A DNA stretch of 23,253 nucleotides from Candidatus Schekmanbacteria bacterium GWA2_38_11 (GTDB lineage: Bacteria; Schekmanbacteria; GWA2-38-11). The stretch's first letter is position 1. Each line of letters opens with the position of its first letter. Shown here piece by piece: positions 8,356 through 16,130 of this stretch. The position numbers and the translations under genes are program-made. The stretch is from the NCBI GenBank assembly GCA_001790645.1, contig MGDB01000103.1, positions 2,457 to 25,709 of the forward strand, given 5' to 3'. Under the pieces are notes generated by a model. The model had not been told where the DNA came from. It searched no databases and was given only the letters and a program-made list of their open reading frames with translations.

Positions 8356-10212
8356 ATGTCGATCAAGCGGTTTCAAAAAAATGATATAGAAGGATATTGC
8401 GGAAGGCTTGATCTTTTCCGTTTTTTCTTATTTATATGCTTAATCTTTATTACCGCGAGGATCTGGTATCTCCAGGTAATAGAAGGGAACAATTTAAAGA
8501 AGGAAGCGGATAACAACAGGATCAGAACCATCTCTGAGCCTGGTATTCGTGGAAATATATTTGACAGAAATGGTATCCCTATTGTTTTTAACCGGCCAAG
8601 CTTCACAGCTCAGCTTATCTTGGAGAACATTTCTGAAGATGTAGATAAAGGTAAGCTTATAAATAAAATATCTAATATTTTAGATATCCCTCAGGATATA
8701 ATTTCTGCCAAGGTTAAGTCATTGCCAAAGCTCTTTTACTTTCAACCTATAATTCTTAAAAAAAATCTCGACAGGGAAAGTCTGGCATACCTTGAGGAGC
8801 ATAAGGAAGAGATTCCAGGAGTTGAAATAAAAATTGAGCAGCGAAGATTTTACCCCTTTAAAGGAATGGCTTCTCATCTCCTCGGATATATCGGTGAAGC
8901 AACCCAGAGTAATCTGCGCAATTCCAAAGAGTTAAAATACGGGGCTTTAGTGGGGAAATCCGGAGTGGAAAAAAGACTCGATAGTACGCTGAGAGGAGAA
9001 TATGGATGGAGAAAGGTGGTAAAGGATAGCCTGGGAAGGGAAAAAAATGAGCTTGCAGCCCTTTCAAAAAACCCCGGGAGGGGTAAGGATGTTTATTTAA
9101 CCATTGACCTGCCTCTTCAACTTTATGCTGAGACACTGCTTGGGGACAGGCAGGGGGCAATTGTAGCTATGGACCCTAAAACCGGAAACATTATTGTAAT
9201 GGCAAGCCACCCCTCCTTTGATCCTAATCTTTTTTCCGCAGGGTTACCTCAAAAGGAGTGGAAAAATTTATTCACCGACATCAGTTACCCACTGCAGAAC
9301 CGGGCTATCCAAAGCCAGTATCCCTCAGGTTCGGTGTTTAAGATTGTAACTGCCTTGGCTTCCCTCAATGAAGGGCTAATTGATGAAAACTTTAATGTCA
9401 CCTGCAGAGGGAGCATGAATTTCGGAAACAGAAATTTCCTCTGCTGGAAAAAAGGCGGGCACGGAAACGTTGATCTTTACAGGGCTATAGTTAATTCCTG
9501 CAATGTATTTTTCTATAATTTAGGCAAGCGCCTTGAGGTGGATACACTGGCGCGGTATTCACGCTATCTGGGGTTGGGGAAAAGCACGGGGATAGACCTT
9601 CCCTTTGAGGCAAATGGACTTGTGCCGGATTCAAAATGGAAAATGGAAGTCCTGAAAAAACCCTGGATTAAGAGTGAAACTCTTTTTATGGCAATAGGTC
9701 AGGGCTATTTACTTGTGACCCCTGCTCAACTGGCAAGAATGGTAGCTGCTGTTGCCAATAACGGGATTAAGGTAAAGCCTGAAGTTATATATGCCGTAGG
9801 AGATTTGAAAAATAATTTAAAGCCATTAAAAGAGGAAATCCCGGTGAAAAAAGAGGTTTTAGAGATTATTAAAAAGGGGATGATAGGGGTAGTTAATGAA
9901 GGAACAGGTTGGAGAGCAAGAGTAAATGGGATAATTATTGCCGGAAAAACCGGGACTGCTCAGGTTACAAGCATTGAAACAGCAAAAATTTTAAAGGCTA
10001 AGGGAGAATTTTCTTCCGAGTTAAAGGATCATGCATTGTTTGTATCCTTTGCCCCTGCTGATGACCCTAAAATTGTCCTTGCAATTCTTGTTGAGCATGG
10101 AGGTTTTGGTGGCGAAGTATGCGCCCCAATAGCTAAAGAGCTAATTAGTTTTTATTTTAATGCAACTAAAGAGGAACGAGAAAACTTACTGGCAAACAAT
10201 TTAATTAATTGA
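8356..10212 (+). CDS. mrdA: Penicillin-binding protein 2 (elongasome transpeptidase)
   Basis: 618 residues, typical of class B PBP2, the DD-transpeptidase that crosslinks peptidoglycan during cell elongation with RodA. A single membrane anchor lies at about 20-42 (FRFFLFICLIFITARIWYLQVI). The pedestal/dimerisation domain follows (PGIRGNIFDRNGIPIVFN, and GHLLGYIGEA-like SHLLGYIGEA). The transpeptidase domain has all active-site motifs: SxxK with S326 (SGS326VFK), SxN as S381-C382-N383, and K531-T532-G533. GAGGG (8342-8346) is 8 nt before the ATG. The usual partners (mreBCD upstream, rodA downstream) are not in the window, so the gene has been separated from the classical shape operon. A structured repeat element and terminator-like stem follow it. 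PBP2 rather than PBP3/FtsI is chosen from the N-terminal motifs. Confidence 0.94.
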   Translation: MSIKRFQKNDIEGYCGRLDLFRFFLFICLIFITARIWYLQVIEGNNLKKEADNNRIRTISEPGIRGNIFDRNGIPIVFNRPSFTAQLILENISEDVDKGKLINKISNILDIPQDIISAKVKSLPKLFYFQPIILKKNLDRESLAYLEEHKEEIPGVEIKIEQRRFYPFKGMASHLLGYIGEATQSNLRNSKELKYGALVGKSGVEKRLDSTLRGEYGWRKVVKDSLGREKNELAALSKNPGRGKDVYLTIDLPLQLYAETLLGDRQGAIVAMDPKTGNIIVMASHPSFDPNLFSAGLPQKEWKNLFTDISYPLQNRAIQSQYPSGSVFKIVTALASLNEGLIDENFNVTCRGSMNFGNRNFLCWKKGGHGNVDLYRAIVNSCNVFFYNLGKRLEVDTLARYSRYLGLGKSTGIDLPFEANGLVPDSKWKMEVLKKPWIKSETLFMAIGQGYLLVTPAQLARMVAAVANNGIKVKPEVIYAVGDLKNNLKPLKEEIPVKKEVLEIIKKGMIGVVNEGTGWRARVNGIIIAGKTGTAQVTSIETAKILKAKGEFSSELKDHALFVSFAPADDPKIVLAILVEHGGFGGEVCAPIAKELISFYFNATKEERENLLANNLIN

Positions 10213-10276
10213 TAATAAAAATTCTATAGTTAATAAAATAAATGCATTTTTGTTAGATAGGCTGGACTTTCACCTC

Positions 10277-10353
10277 GAAAATAGGTCAGGCACCTGCCGG
10301 CAGGCAGGTCTTGCCTGACAGTTGCCCGAGGCAGGAAGCCTCGGCTATTTTTC
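10277..10353. repeat. 77-bp element able to fold into a three-way junction
   Basis: Outer arms GAAAATAG (10277-10284) and CTATTTTTC (10345-10353) close two internal hairpins. One is GTCAGGCA/TGCCTGAC (10285-10292/10312-10319), whose loop contains the CCTGCCGGCAGG palindrome (10293-10304). The other is CCGAGGC/GCCTCGG (10326-10332/10338-10344). It lies between PBP2 and the glycan operon and shares its core palindrome with other elements in this window. Confidence 0.65.
10326..10353 (+). terminator. Possible intrinsic terminator after PBP2
   Basis: CCGAGGC (10326-10332), loop AGGAA, GCCTCGG (10338-10344), then CTATTTTTC. The G+C-rich stem with a short T-run could end the PBP2 transcript about 115-140 bp after the stop. 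It is part of the larger folded element. Confidence 0.5.
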
Positions 10354-10398
10354 AAAGAATCATCTGAATAATCAGGGTGAGGGGTATTTCAAGAGAAA

Positions 10399-10403
10399 AG
10401 GAG
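10399..10403 (+). promoter_or_regulatory. Ribosome binding site that fixes the epimerase start at 10410
   Basis: AGGAG at 10399-10403 is 6 nt before GTG at 10410. The open frame extends up to a GTG at 10377, but the 11 extra residues ([11 protein letters not shown]) precede the normal SDR N-terminus and contain this site, so the shorter start is preferred. Confidence 0.7.
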
Positions 10404-10409
10404 AAGAAA

Positions 10410-11348
10410 GTGGAAAAGACATTAATTACCGGAGGGGCGGGTTTTCTTGGCTCACATCTCTGTGACCTTCTGTTAAGCAAGGGTCACCAGGTTATCTGCA
10501 TGGATAATCTTATAACCGGCAGCCTTGAGAACATATCCCACCTCTTTGAGAATCCAAATTTTAAATTTATCAAATATGATGTAACTGAATTTGTCTATGT
10601 GAAAGACAAACTGGACAACATTTTACATTTTGCTTCACCTGCAAGCCCGATTGATTATCTTGAATATCCAATCCAGACGCTTAAGGTCGGTTCCCTCGGA
10701 ACGCACAAAGTCTTAGGACTTGCCAAAGAGAAAAATGCCCGCTTTCTTTTAGCTTCAACTTCAGAAATTTATGGAGACCCTCTGGAACATCCACAGCGGG
10801 AAGAACATTGGGGAAATGTAAACCCTATTGGACCAAGGGGCGTATATGATGAGGCTAAAAGATTTGCTGAAGCTATGACAATGGCTTATCACCGCTATCA
10901 TAAAGTTGATACACGGATAGTCAGAATCTTTAATACATACGGTCCCCGGATGAGATTAAATGATGGCAGAGCTCTTCCAACCTTTATAACCCAGGCTTTG
11001 AACAACGAAGACATAACTGTCTTCGGGGACGGCTCCCAGACAAGAAGCTTCTGCTATGTTGCAGATTTGGTAGACGGGATTTATAGGCTCATTAACGCTG
11101 ACTATTGCGAACCAGTGAACATAGGGAACGATGAGGAGGTAACGATCTTAGAGTTTGCAAAGGAAATAATTGAGCTTGTAGGCAGCAAGAGCAAAATAGT
11201 TTATAAGGAACTGCCTGTAGATGACCCGAAGATCAGACAGCCTGATATTTCCAGGGCTAATAAGGTTTTGGGCTGGAAGCCAAAGGTTTCAAGAAATGAG
11301 GGTCTGAGGATGACCCTTGAATATTTTAAAAAGAAATGCCAAAGATAG
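10410..11348 (+). CDS. NAD-dependent SDR, UDP-glucuronate decarboxylase (UDP-xylose synthase) type
   Basis: 312 residues from the GTG at 10410. An extended short-chain dehydrogenase/reductase with an N-terminal NAD-binding glycine motif (GGAGFLGSH) and the substrate-facing segment [18 protein letters not shown]. The active-site stretch is STSEIYGDP...[14 protein letters not shown] with the YxxxK Tyr and Lys, followed by [10 protein letters not shown] and a C-terminal [13 protein letters not shown] loop. [11 protein letters not shown] and [10 protein letters not shown] are hallmarks of UDP-glucuronate decarboxylases (making UDP-xylose in the cytoplasm) and less typical of dTDP-glucose 4,6-dehydratase. 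The last 13 bp overlap the next glycosyltransferase gene, so the two are translationally coupled in one operon that probably builds a pentose- or uronate-derived surface glycan. Exact product specificity is inferred. Confidence 0.87.
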   Translation: MEKTLITGGAGFLGSHLCDLLLSKGHQVICMDNLITGSLENISHLFENPNFKFIKYDVTEFVYVKDKLDNILHFASPASPIDYLEYPIQTLKVGSLGTHKVLGLAKEKNARFLLASTSEIYGDPLEHPQREEHWGNVNPIGPRGVYDEAKRFAEAMTMAYHRYHKVDTRIVRIFNTYGPRMRLNDGRALPTFITQALNNEDITVFGDGSQTRSFCYVADLVDGIYRLINADYCEPVNIGNDEEVTILEFAKEIIELVGSKSKIVYKELPVDDPKIRQPDISRANKVLGWKPKVSRNEGLRMTLEYFKKKCQR

Positions 11349-12535
11349 CTGTAGTAGATTTTCTCTTCCATTGGCCTCCTGATGGAGGTTCGCGGGTAGA
11401 TTTAAAAGAAGTTTTTTCAAGGGTTGCAAAGTTTCATGATGTTAAGCTTTTTGTTCCCCATTTTACCCGCTACTACCCGAGAGGGGAGATCCTCGAAGCA
11501 ATCCCAATCGATATTGAGCAGATACCGTTTAACCGCTTTACATATAACCTTATCCAGTTGCCGGGAAGAATCAAAGAAGCAGTAGATAAATTCTCTCCCG
11601 ATTATCTGTTTATAGCTGATGGTGAACTTCTTAAACCCTATGTTGTTAATGCATTAAAAAAATATAAACCTATTTTAAGGTTTTATACTTATGACAGCTT
11701 CTGCATAAAGGACTACGGGACATTTTTTAGTGATGGTTCAATCTGCCTTACCAGCTTTCTTGATACTCCATTCCATTGTATCAAGTGTACTGCAAAATGG
11801 ATTCTTAAGAATAAGCCGCGTATGGCACGCCATACCTTCATGACTTCCCTTGCATTTCTGCCAGGATTTTCCAATATTGTTAAAAGAAGCCTGAAGAACG
11901 CCAGTACAATAATAGTTTATAACGAATTCATAAAAAAAATTGCGGAAAAATATAACCCGAATTGTCTGATTGTTCCTTCAGGGGTTGACACCGGACTTTT
12001 TAAACCATTAAATTCAAAGGCCTCTAATAAAGTACCTGTTGTATTAATGACCGGAAGAATCGGTGATCCCGGCAAGGGGTTTGAAACTCTTTACCGGGCA
12101 TGTAAGATTCTTTATGAAAAAGGAAAATCTTTTAAACTATTGGTAACCTCAGATAAAAAATTTGATGAGCCTTTTGTTGAATCCTGCGGTTGGCATAATC
12201 CTAATGATTTGCCATCTTTGTATAATCAGGCTGATATTTGCATTGTTCCCTCCATATGGCAGGAGCCCTTTGGAATTGTTGCACTTGAGGCAATGGCATG
12301 CGGTAAACCGGTCATCGTTTCAAGAGTTGGAGGGTTAATGAAGACTGTTGAGGACGGGAAAAGCGGTTTTCTTTTTTCCGCCGGGGACGAGGAAGATTTG
12401 GCTTTTAAGATAGAACTTCTTTTAGAGAACCGGACCCTTCGCTCAAAGATGGGTGAAGCGGCAAGAGAGAGAGTTGAAAAAGAATATAACTGGGACAAAA
12501 TCGTGGAGAAATATTATCTCCCGTTATTCAAATAA
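11336..12535 (+). CDS. Glycosyltransferase family 4 (GT-B fold)
   Basis: 399 residues with a two-domain GT-B layout. The variable N-terminal acceptor domain is about 1-210. The C-terminal nucleotide-sugar domain contains [27 protein letters not shown] and the retaining GT4 motif [20 protein letters not shown], whose two glutamates (E...E seven apart) contact the donor. An unusual cysteine cluster (C...HCIKC, about 137-152) sits in the N-terminal half and might bind a metal. There is no signal peptide or membrane segment; it likely acts on the cytoplasmic face. The ATG at 11336 lies inside the end of the SDR gene. GT2 begins 13 bp after its stop. The donor could be UDP-xylose from the upstream enzyme, but that is inference. 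Confidence 0.9.
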   Translation: MPKIAVVDFLFHWPPDGGSRVDLKEVFSRVAKFHDVKLFVPHFTRYYPRGEILEAIPIDIEQIPFNRFTYNLIQLPGRIKEAVDKFSPDYLFIADGELLKPYVVNALKKYKPILRFYTYDSFCIKDYGTFFSDGSICLTSFLDTPFHCIKCTAKWILKNKPRMARHTFMTSLAFLPGFSNIVKRSLKNASTIIVYNEFIKKIAEKYNPNCLIVPSGVDTGLFKPLNSKASNKVPVVLMTGRIGDPGKGFETLYRACKILYEKGKSFKLLVTSDKKFDEPFVESCGWHNPNDLPSLYNQADICIVPSIWQEPFGIVALEAMACGKPVIVSRVGGLMKTVEDGKSGFLFSAGDEEDLAFKIELLLENRTLRSKMGEAARERVEKEYNWDKIVEKYYLPLFK

Positions 12536-12548
12536 GTTAATTAGATTG

Positions 12549-13388
12549 ATGAAAGTAACTTTATATATTCCATGTTATAATGCCCAGAACTTTATAGAGG
12601 AATGCCTTGAAGGTGTGCTTAAGCAGACCTATAAGGTTGATGAGATACTGATTATAGACGATGGGAGCAGAGATGAGACTGTAGCCATTGCATCGAGGTA
12701 TCCGGTAAAAATTATCCGACATGAAAAAAATAAGGGTCTGGCAGCTGCAAGGAATACTGCTTTTAAAAATGCCTGCGGAGACTTTGTAGCATCTCTTGAT
12801 GTTGACTGTATCCCTGACCCGGACTGGCTTGAGAAGATGATGCCGGAGTGCAATGGCGAAAAAGTAGCAGGGGTTGGAGGAAAGCTTCTTGAGAAGTTCT
12901 CTGAAAGGTCTGCTGACAAGTGGCGTTCAATAAACATGCCCCAGCACTGGGGTGAAAAAGAATTGGATGAACCAGAGTTTCTTTTTGGAAGTAACAATGT
13001 ATTTAAGAAATCTGCTATAGCTGAAGTCGGTTATTATAATGAGAAATGCGGGAACAATGGTGAGGACTATGAGATGTCGCAGAGGCTAAAGGAGAAAGGC
13101 TATTTAATTGTCTACCAGCCAAAAGCTGTAGCCTATCACCTCCGTAAAGATAATATGCTCTCAGTCTACAGAACTCACTGGAACTGGTACCGGGAATGGC
13201 ATCGGCCTTATAACCTGAGCAATATAATTTTCAGAACAAAGCACAATATGAGGGAATCAAAAAGAAGACTACTTGAGGATTTAAAAATGCGTTACTACAA
13301 GGTCATTCAGATAGATCTTCTTCTCACCCCATATGAACTTTTCCGTGATATAGGATACTGGGTAAGGAGGAGAAGAAATTCAAATTAA
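12549..13388 (+). CDS. Glycosyltransferase family 2 (GT-A fold)
   Basis: 279 residues from the ATG at 12549. An in-frame upstream start at 12453 lies inside the preceding gene, and its extra 32 residues ([11 protein letters not shown]...) are not family-like. GT2 signatures are VTLYIPCYNAQNFIEECLEG at the N-terminus, the nucleotide-binding IIDDGSRDET, the metal-binding acidic motif DVDC at the end of the first domain, and the acceptor-side NNGEDYEMSQRLKEKGY with its ED pair. There are no transmembrane helices; the C-terminus is basic and aromatic (MLSVYRTHWNWYREWHRPYN), which could lie on the membrane. It is the last gene of the SDR-GT4-GT2 operon. No strong Shine-Dalgarno is visible. The sugar is unknown. 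Confidence 0.88.
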   Translation: MKVTLYIPCYNAQNFIEECLEGVLKQTYKVDEILIIDDGSRDETVAIASRYPVKIIRHEKNKGLAAARNTAFKNACGDFVASLDVDCIPDPDWLEKMMPECNGEKVAGVGGKLLEKFSERSADKWRSINMPQHWGEKELDEPEFLFGSNNVFKKSAIAEVGYYNEKCGNNGEDYEMSQRLKEKGYLIVYQPKAVAYHLRKDNMLSVYRTHWNWYREWHRPYNLSNIIFRTKHNMRESKRRLLEDLKMRYYKVIQIDLLLTPYELFRDIGYWVRRRRNSN

Positions 13389-13441
13389 TTTATTGACAAT
13401 AATGAATCCTAATTATTTTGGATCAGGTTATATATTCTGAT

Positions 13442-14686
13442 TTACCTTTTCACCTTTGATATTCTGTACGACATTACGATCCTTTTCCATGTAAATTTTC
13501 CTGCCAGTAAAAAGGGCCTGAGCAAATAATAAAAATAGATCCTTTTTTTAAGTTTTGAAACACCATAATAATCTTCCATTAAGTCAAGAGAGGGGAACAG
13601 GTGTTTAAAGAAGAAAGTGATTTTGTTTACAGCTCCTTTCTGGCTAAAGAATGATCCCCACCCATCAAGAAGAACCTTGCCACTCCTGTCAGCTCTGCTG
13701 AGGCATTGCGATACGAATTCTGAAAAATCTTTTACATCCGTAGAAACTTCAGGAGAAATTTTTTCAATTATCCTTTCCAGAAGATTTTCTTTAATAACTG
13801 AGTGTGTTACCTTAATTGAATGGTAAAGCACGTCAGATAATCTCTCTTTTGAAGCAGTCAAAACCAAACCATCAATATCAATTCCTTTTCCGCTGTAACG
13901 CTCTAAAATGGCCGAGATGTCGCAGCAGTGGCGTAAAAGTATTGTCAAGTCATTGATGTGGGATTTTTTGAATATATGCATTGAGAGGTGCAGTATCATG
14001 TTCTCCGGTAATGGTATTACAACCTCCAGTGACCGGATTTTCCCTTTGCCGGTTTTTTCCCAGATCCATTCACTGCCACCCTCTCTTGTCCCTTCCGGGT
14101 AGGAGAGCTTAAAATGGATTTCAAGGGGAACAGGTTCGTCAGGTCTGAAGAAAAGGGGAAGGTGGTTGAGATTATTTAAACACCAGCTTTTATCTGCGGG
14201 ATAATCTGACATCTTCCACCCTATGGGAGAAAGAATATCTTCTATTCCGTCTGAATCATTTTCCTTTATCAGAATATCAATATCGCTCAGATATCTTAAA
14301 GAAGGATTTTTATAGACATCTGCAAGCAGCGAAGACCCCTGTATAAGTATGAAAGGAATACCTTGGTGATTAAAAGTCTCTGCAATCTTCTCTAAGGATA
14401 GCAGTATCCAGGCGTTGCGCGCTGTATTAAAGTGATAAAATTTTTCAAACTTTTCCTTCACTTCCGCAGGAGCTTTTGAGAGTAGCCCGAAATTTTTCAG
14501 ATGAAAATAAACAAAGGGCAGTATGTTATTCCTGAATGCATTATTTAAAATTTCTTCCCAGCTAAAACCCTCACTCTCTATAATTTTCTCAAAATTATCT
14601 TTTTCATTTTTATCAACCTTTATACGGGAGCATAAGAGAATGAGCTGGTTTGAAAGAGAAATATTGGTAAAATGGTTTTTGTCCAT
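13442..14686 (-). CDS. Nucleotidyltransferase-fold protein (NTP_transf_5 type)
   Basis: 414 residues. The central part has the nucleotidyltransferase-superfamily signature: FILIQGSSLLADVY (the GS motif) followed by LRYLSDIDILIKE, with the paired acidic residues (DID) that hold metal and NTP. This matches the uncharacterised family often found beside glycosyltransferases and polysaccharide export genes. Its real function is not established; transfer of a nucleotidyl or phospho group in glycan assembly is conceivable. The C-terminal half is helical and ends in a basic, aromatic tail (KKRIYFYYLLRPFLLAGKFTWKR) that could associate with the membrane. It is convergent with GT2, 53 bp apart, with no convincing terminator between. 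No Shine-Dalgarno is visible before the ATG. A perfect 40-bp palindrome lies 42 bp upstream of its start. Confidence 0.78.
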   Translation of the reverse strand: MDKNHFTNISLSNQLILLCSRIKVDKNEKDNFEKIIESEGFSWEEILNNAFRNNILPFVYFHLKNFGLLSKAPAEVKEKFEKFYHFNTARNAWILLSLEKIAETFNHQGIPFILIQGSSLLADVYKNPSLRYLSDIDILIKENDSDGIEDILSPIGWKMSDYPADKSWCLNNLNHLPLFFRPDEPVPLEIHFKLSYPEGTREGGSEWIWEKTGKGKIRSLEVVIPLPENMILHLSMHIFKKSHINDLTILLRHCCDISAILERYSGKGIDIDGLVLTASKERLSDVLYHSIKVTHSVIKENLLERIIEKISPEVSTDVKDFSEFVSQCLSRADRSGKVLLDGWGSFFSQKGAVNKITFFFKHLFPSLDLMEDYYGVSKLKKRIYFYYLLRPFLLAGKFTWKRIVMSYRISKVKR

Positions 14687-14728
14687 ATTGTTTAATTTAT
14701 TAAATTACGGGAATTTTTCCGGTTGTCA

Positions 14729-14768
14729 AGTAGATTTCTGAAAGAACATGTTCTTTCAGAAATCTACT
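14729..14768. repeat. Perfect 40-bp palindrome
   Basis: The 20-base arm AGTAGATTTCTGAAAGAACA (14729-14748) is followed with no spacer by its exact reverse complement (14749-14768). The next base pair outward is mismatched. No T-run follows on either strand, so an intrinsic terminator is unlikely. It lies 42 bp upstream of the minus-strand nucleotidyltransferase start. Confidence 0.95.
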
Positions 14769-14783
14769 ATTAGCTTATGGCTT

Positions 14784-14805
14784 ACCTGCCTGCCGGCAGG
14801 CAGGT
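14784..14805. repeat. CCTGCC/GGCAGG palindrome, copy 2
   Basis: A perfect 22-bp palindrome: ACCTGCCTGCC joined directly to GGCAGGCAGGT. It is flanked by similar TAGCTTATGGC and TAGCTTATAGCC sequences, which look like direct repeats or a target duplication. Related copies occur at 10293-10308, 15133-15152 and 17231-17250. Confidence 0.9.
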
Positions 14806-15091
14806 AGCTTATAGCCTTTAGAACAAATAGTAATTATATTTTTTTAATAGCTTAGAGCTATTAGCTATAAGTGTTTATTAAAAACTATGATTTGCACAAA
14901 CCGCGGATATTTTTCTTGTTTTAATTTTTCCGGTATGGTTAAAATAGAGATAATAATGCTAAACTATATAAATATCGTTATGGTTTCGGTAGATGGGATT
15001 CTTTTGCCCCGCCTGTCAGCATGCATGAACATAGGTAAAGAATAGGTTAAAAAAACCCATCAATCGATGAGGGGATATTCAAAGAGTTAAA

Positions 15092-15188
15092 GATTCAAGT
15101 GAAAATCAATTCCCCCTTTTGTCCCCCTTTTCCCTGCCTGCCGGTAGGCAAGTAAAGGGGGAATAGGGATTTATCTAACACCTGAATC
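15092..15188. repeat. Nested long-hairpin element upstream of the MBL-fold gene
   Basis: Three nested inverted repeats share one axis. The outer GATTCAAGTG (15092-15101) faces CACCTGAATC (15179-15188), with one mismatch. The middle ATTCCCCCTTT (15109-15119) faces AAAGGGGGAAT (15154-15164) exactly. The inner CCTGCC-type palindrome (15133-15152, copy 3, imperfect) forms the tip. It resembles a MITE or REP-type element rather than a promoter. Confidence 0.7.
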
Positions 15189-15218
15189 CTTGAATCCTCG
15201 ACCCCTTGAACCCTCTTA
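15189..15218. repeat. Octamer-type repeat, copy A (upstream of the MBL-fold gene)
   Basis: The unit reads as consecutive degenerate octamers (CTTGAATC-CTCGACCC-CTTGAACC-CTCTTA). Its reverse complement matches 27 of 30 bases at 16018-16047 downstream of the same gene. It ends 15 bp before the ATG at 15234. Confidence 0.85.
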
Positions 15219-15233
15219 ATAGAAAGGTAATGC

Positions 15234-15998
15234 ATGGATTTTAAGGTTCTTGGCTGCTCCGGTTCAAGATTTCCACAGGCAAAGTTAACAAGTTTCCTGA
15301 TTGATGAAGTTCTCGCTCTTGATGCAGGTGCTATTGTCTCATCACTTTCCTTTAAGGAGCAGATGAAAATAAAAGCTATCCTCCTGAGCCATAGTCACTT
15401 TGATCATATAAAAGATATTTTCTTTTTAGCAGATAACCTTATAGGCAGAAACCCTTATCCTATTAAGATTTACAGCATCAGTGAGGTTATCCAAGCATTA
15501 AAGAGCCATGCATTTAATAATATAATGTGGCCTGATTTTACTAAAATTCCCGATACCCACAACCCTACAGTGTCTTTAGAAGTCATTCCTGAAGGGAAAA
15601 AAGTCAGGATAGAAGGTTTCACTGTTGAGGCAGTCAGGGTAAATCATCCTGCTCCTGCTGTAGGATATATAATATCAAGGGATAGAAAGACAATCGTTTA
15701 TTCCGGTGATACCGGGCCCACAGAGGAGATATGGGAAAGAGTGAGAGGTGTAAAGAATCTTAAAGGTCTGATTATTGAAACCTCGTTCCCCAATAAGCAT
15801 GAAAAACTTGCATACCTTGGCGGACATATGACACCGCTTGCTCTTAAAAGTGAACTGGATAAATTATGGTATGTTGATTGCCCTGTCTATCTCTACCACC
15901 TAAAACCTCAGTACAGAAATGATATCCTGAAAGATATTAAAAGGTTAAGGAATAGAAATATTAAAATCCTAAAGCAGGGAAGAACGTACAGGTTTTAA
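15234..15998 (+). CDS. Metallo-beta-lactamase-fold hydrolase, class II cyclic-nucleotide phosphodiesterase-like
   Basis: 254 residues. The metal ligands are intact: H53-x-H55-x-D57-H58 (SHSHFDHI), H138 (VNHPAPAVG), D159 in YSGDTGP and H222 in YHLKPQ, plus E182 (IETSFP) and GGHMTP at H198. The combination SGDTGP, ETSFPN, GHMTP and HLKP is characteristic of class II 3',5'-cyclic nucleotide phosphodiesterases (CpdP/yeast PDE1 type), which hydrolyse cAMP. Other MBL hydrolases share parts of this, so the substrate is inferred. There is no signal peptide, so it is cytoplasmic. AAAGG lies about 6 nt before the ATG. The gene stands alone, convergent with the LPP20-like gene, and is tightly bracketed by inverted octamer-type repeats. 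Confidence 0.82.
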   Translation: MDFKVLGCSGSRFPQAKLTSFLIDEVLALDAGAIVSSLSFKEQMKIKAILLSHSHFDHIKDIFFLADNLIGRNPYPIKIYSISEVIQALKSHAFNNIMWPDFTKIPDTHNPTVSLEVIPEGKKVRIEGFTVEAVRVNHPAPAVGYIISRDRKTIVYSGDTGPTEEIWERVRGVKNLKGLIIETSFPNKHEKLAYLGGHMTPLALKSELDKLWYVDCPVYLYHLKPQYRNDILKDIKRLRNRNIKILKQGRTYRF

Positions 15999-16017
15999 TT
16001 TTGGTTTTATGTGATGC

Positions 16018-16047
16018 TAAGAGGGTTCAAGGATTCGAGGGTTCAAG
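16018..16047. repeat. Octamer-type repeat, copy B (inverted)
   Basis: It begins 19 bp after the MBL-fold stop and is inverted relative to copy A (27 of 30 bases match). It also forms an inverted pair with copy C at 16131-16157: the 25-base core GGGTTCAAGGATTCGAGG and its continuation (16023-16047) differs at one base. Copies B and C together lie between convergent genes and could form a stem with a long loop. Confidence 0.85.
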
Positions 16048-16130
16048 TGTTTATCTTCTAAAAATTTTATAAGTGCTTTGAGCATCCAGAGTTTTAATTC
16101 TTTGTAGTTTTTTAGCATTTCACTGGAATC

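Larger units (their letters stand above)
14687..15233. other. 547-bp repeat-rich intergenic region
   Basis: This is the divergent region between the nucleotidyltransferase gene and the MBL-fold gene. In order it holds a 40-bp perfect palindrome (14729-14768), a 22-bp CCTGCC palindrome (14784-14805) set among TAGCTTAT-like direct repeats, and a 7-bp-stem hairpin AATAGCT/AGCTATT (14846-14862). A nested hairpin element (15092-15188) and an octamer-type repeat (15189-15218) follow. Between 14887 and 15045 a 52-codon ATG frame exists without a Shine-Dalgarno or recognisable product. Promoters for both flanking genes must lie here, but I could not place one with confidence. Confidence 0.6.

Noticed and set aside
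10377..10409. Eleven-codon upstream start (GTG at 10377) for the SDR gene
   Set aside because: The AGGAG inside this stretch is ideally placed for the GTG at 10410, which gives the canonical SDR N-terminus.
12453..12548. Upstream extension of the GT2 gene by 32 codons
   Set aside because: It overlaps the GT4 coding region, the residues do not resemble the GT2 N-terminus, and the ATG at 12549 starts exactly before VTLYIPCYN.
13389..13441. Weak hairpin (ATCC/GGAT) between GT2 and the nucleotidyltransferase gene as a bidirectional terminator
   Set aside because: The stem is only about 4-5 bp and there is no clean T-run.
14744..14753. GAACATGTTC at the palindrome centre as an SOS (LexA) box
   Set aside because: The Gram-positive box needs four bases between the half-sites and here there are two; the proteobacterial CTGT...ACAG form is absent.
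14887..15045. 52-codon ATG frame in the repeat-rich gap upstream of the MBL-fold gene
   Set aside because: No Shine-Dalgarno, no recognisable motif, and it lies among repeats; likely chance in A+T-rich DNA.
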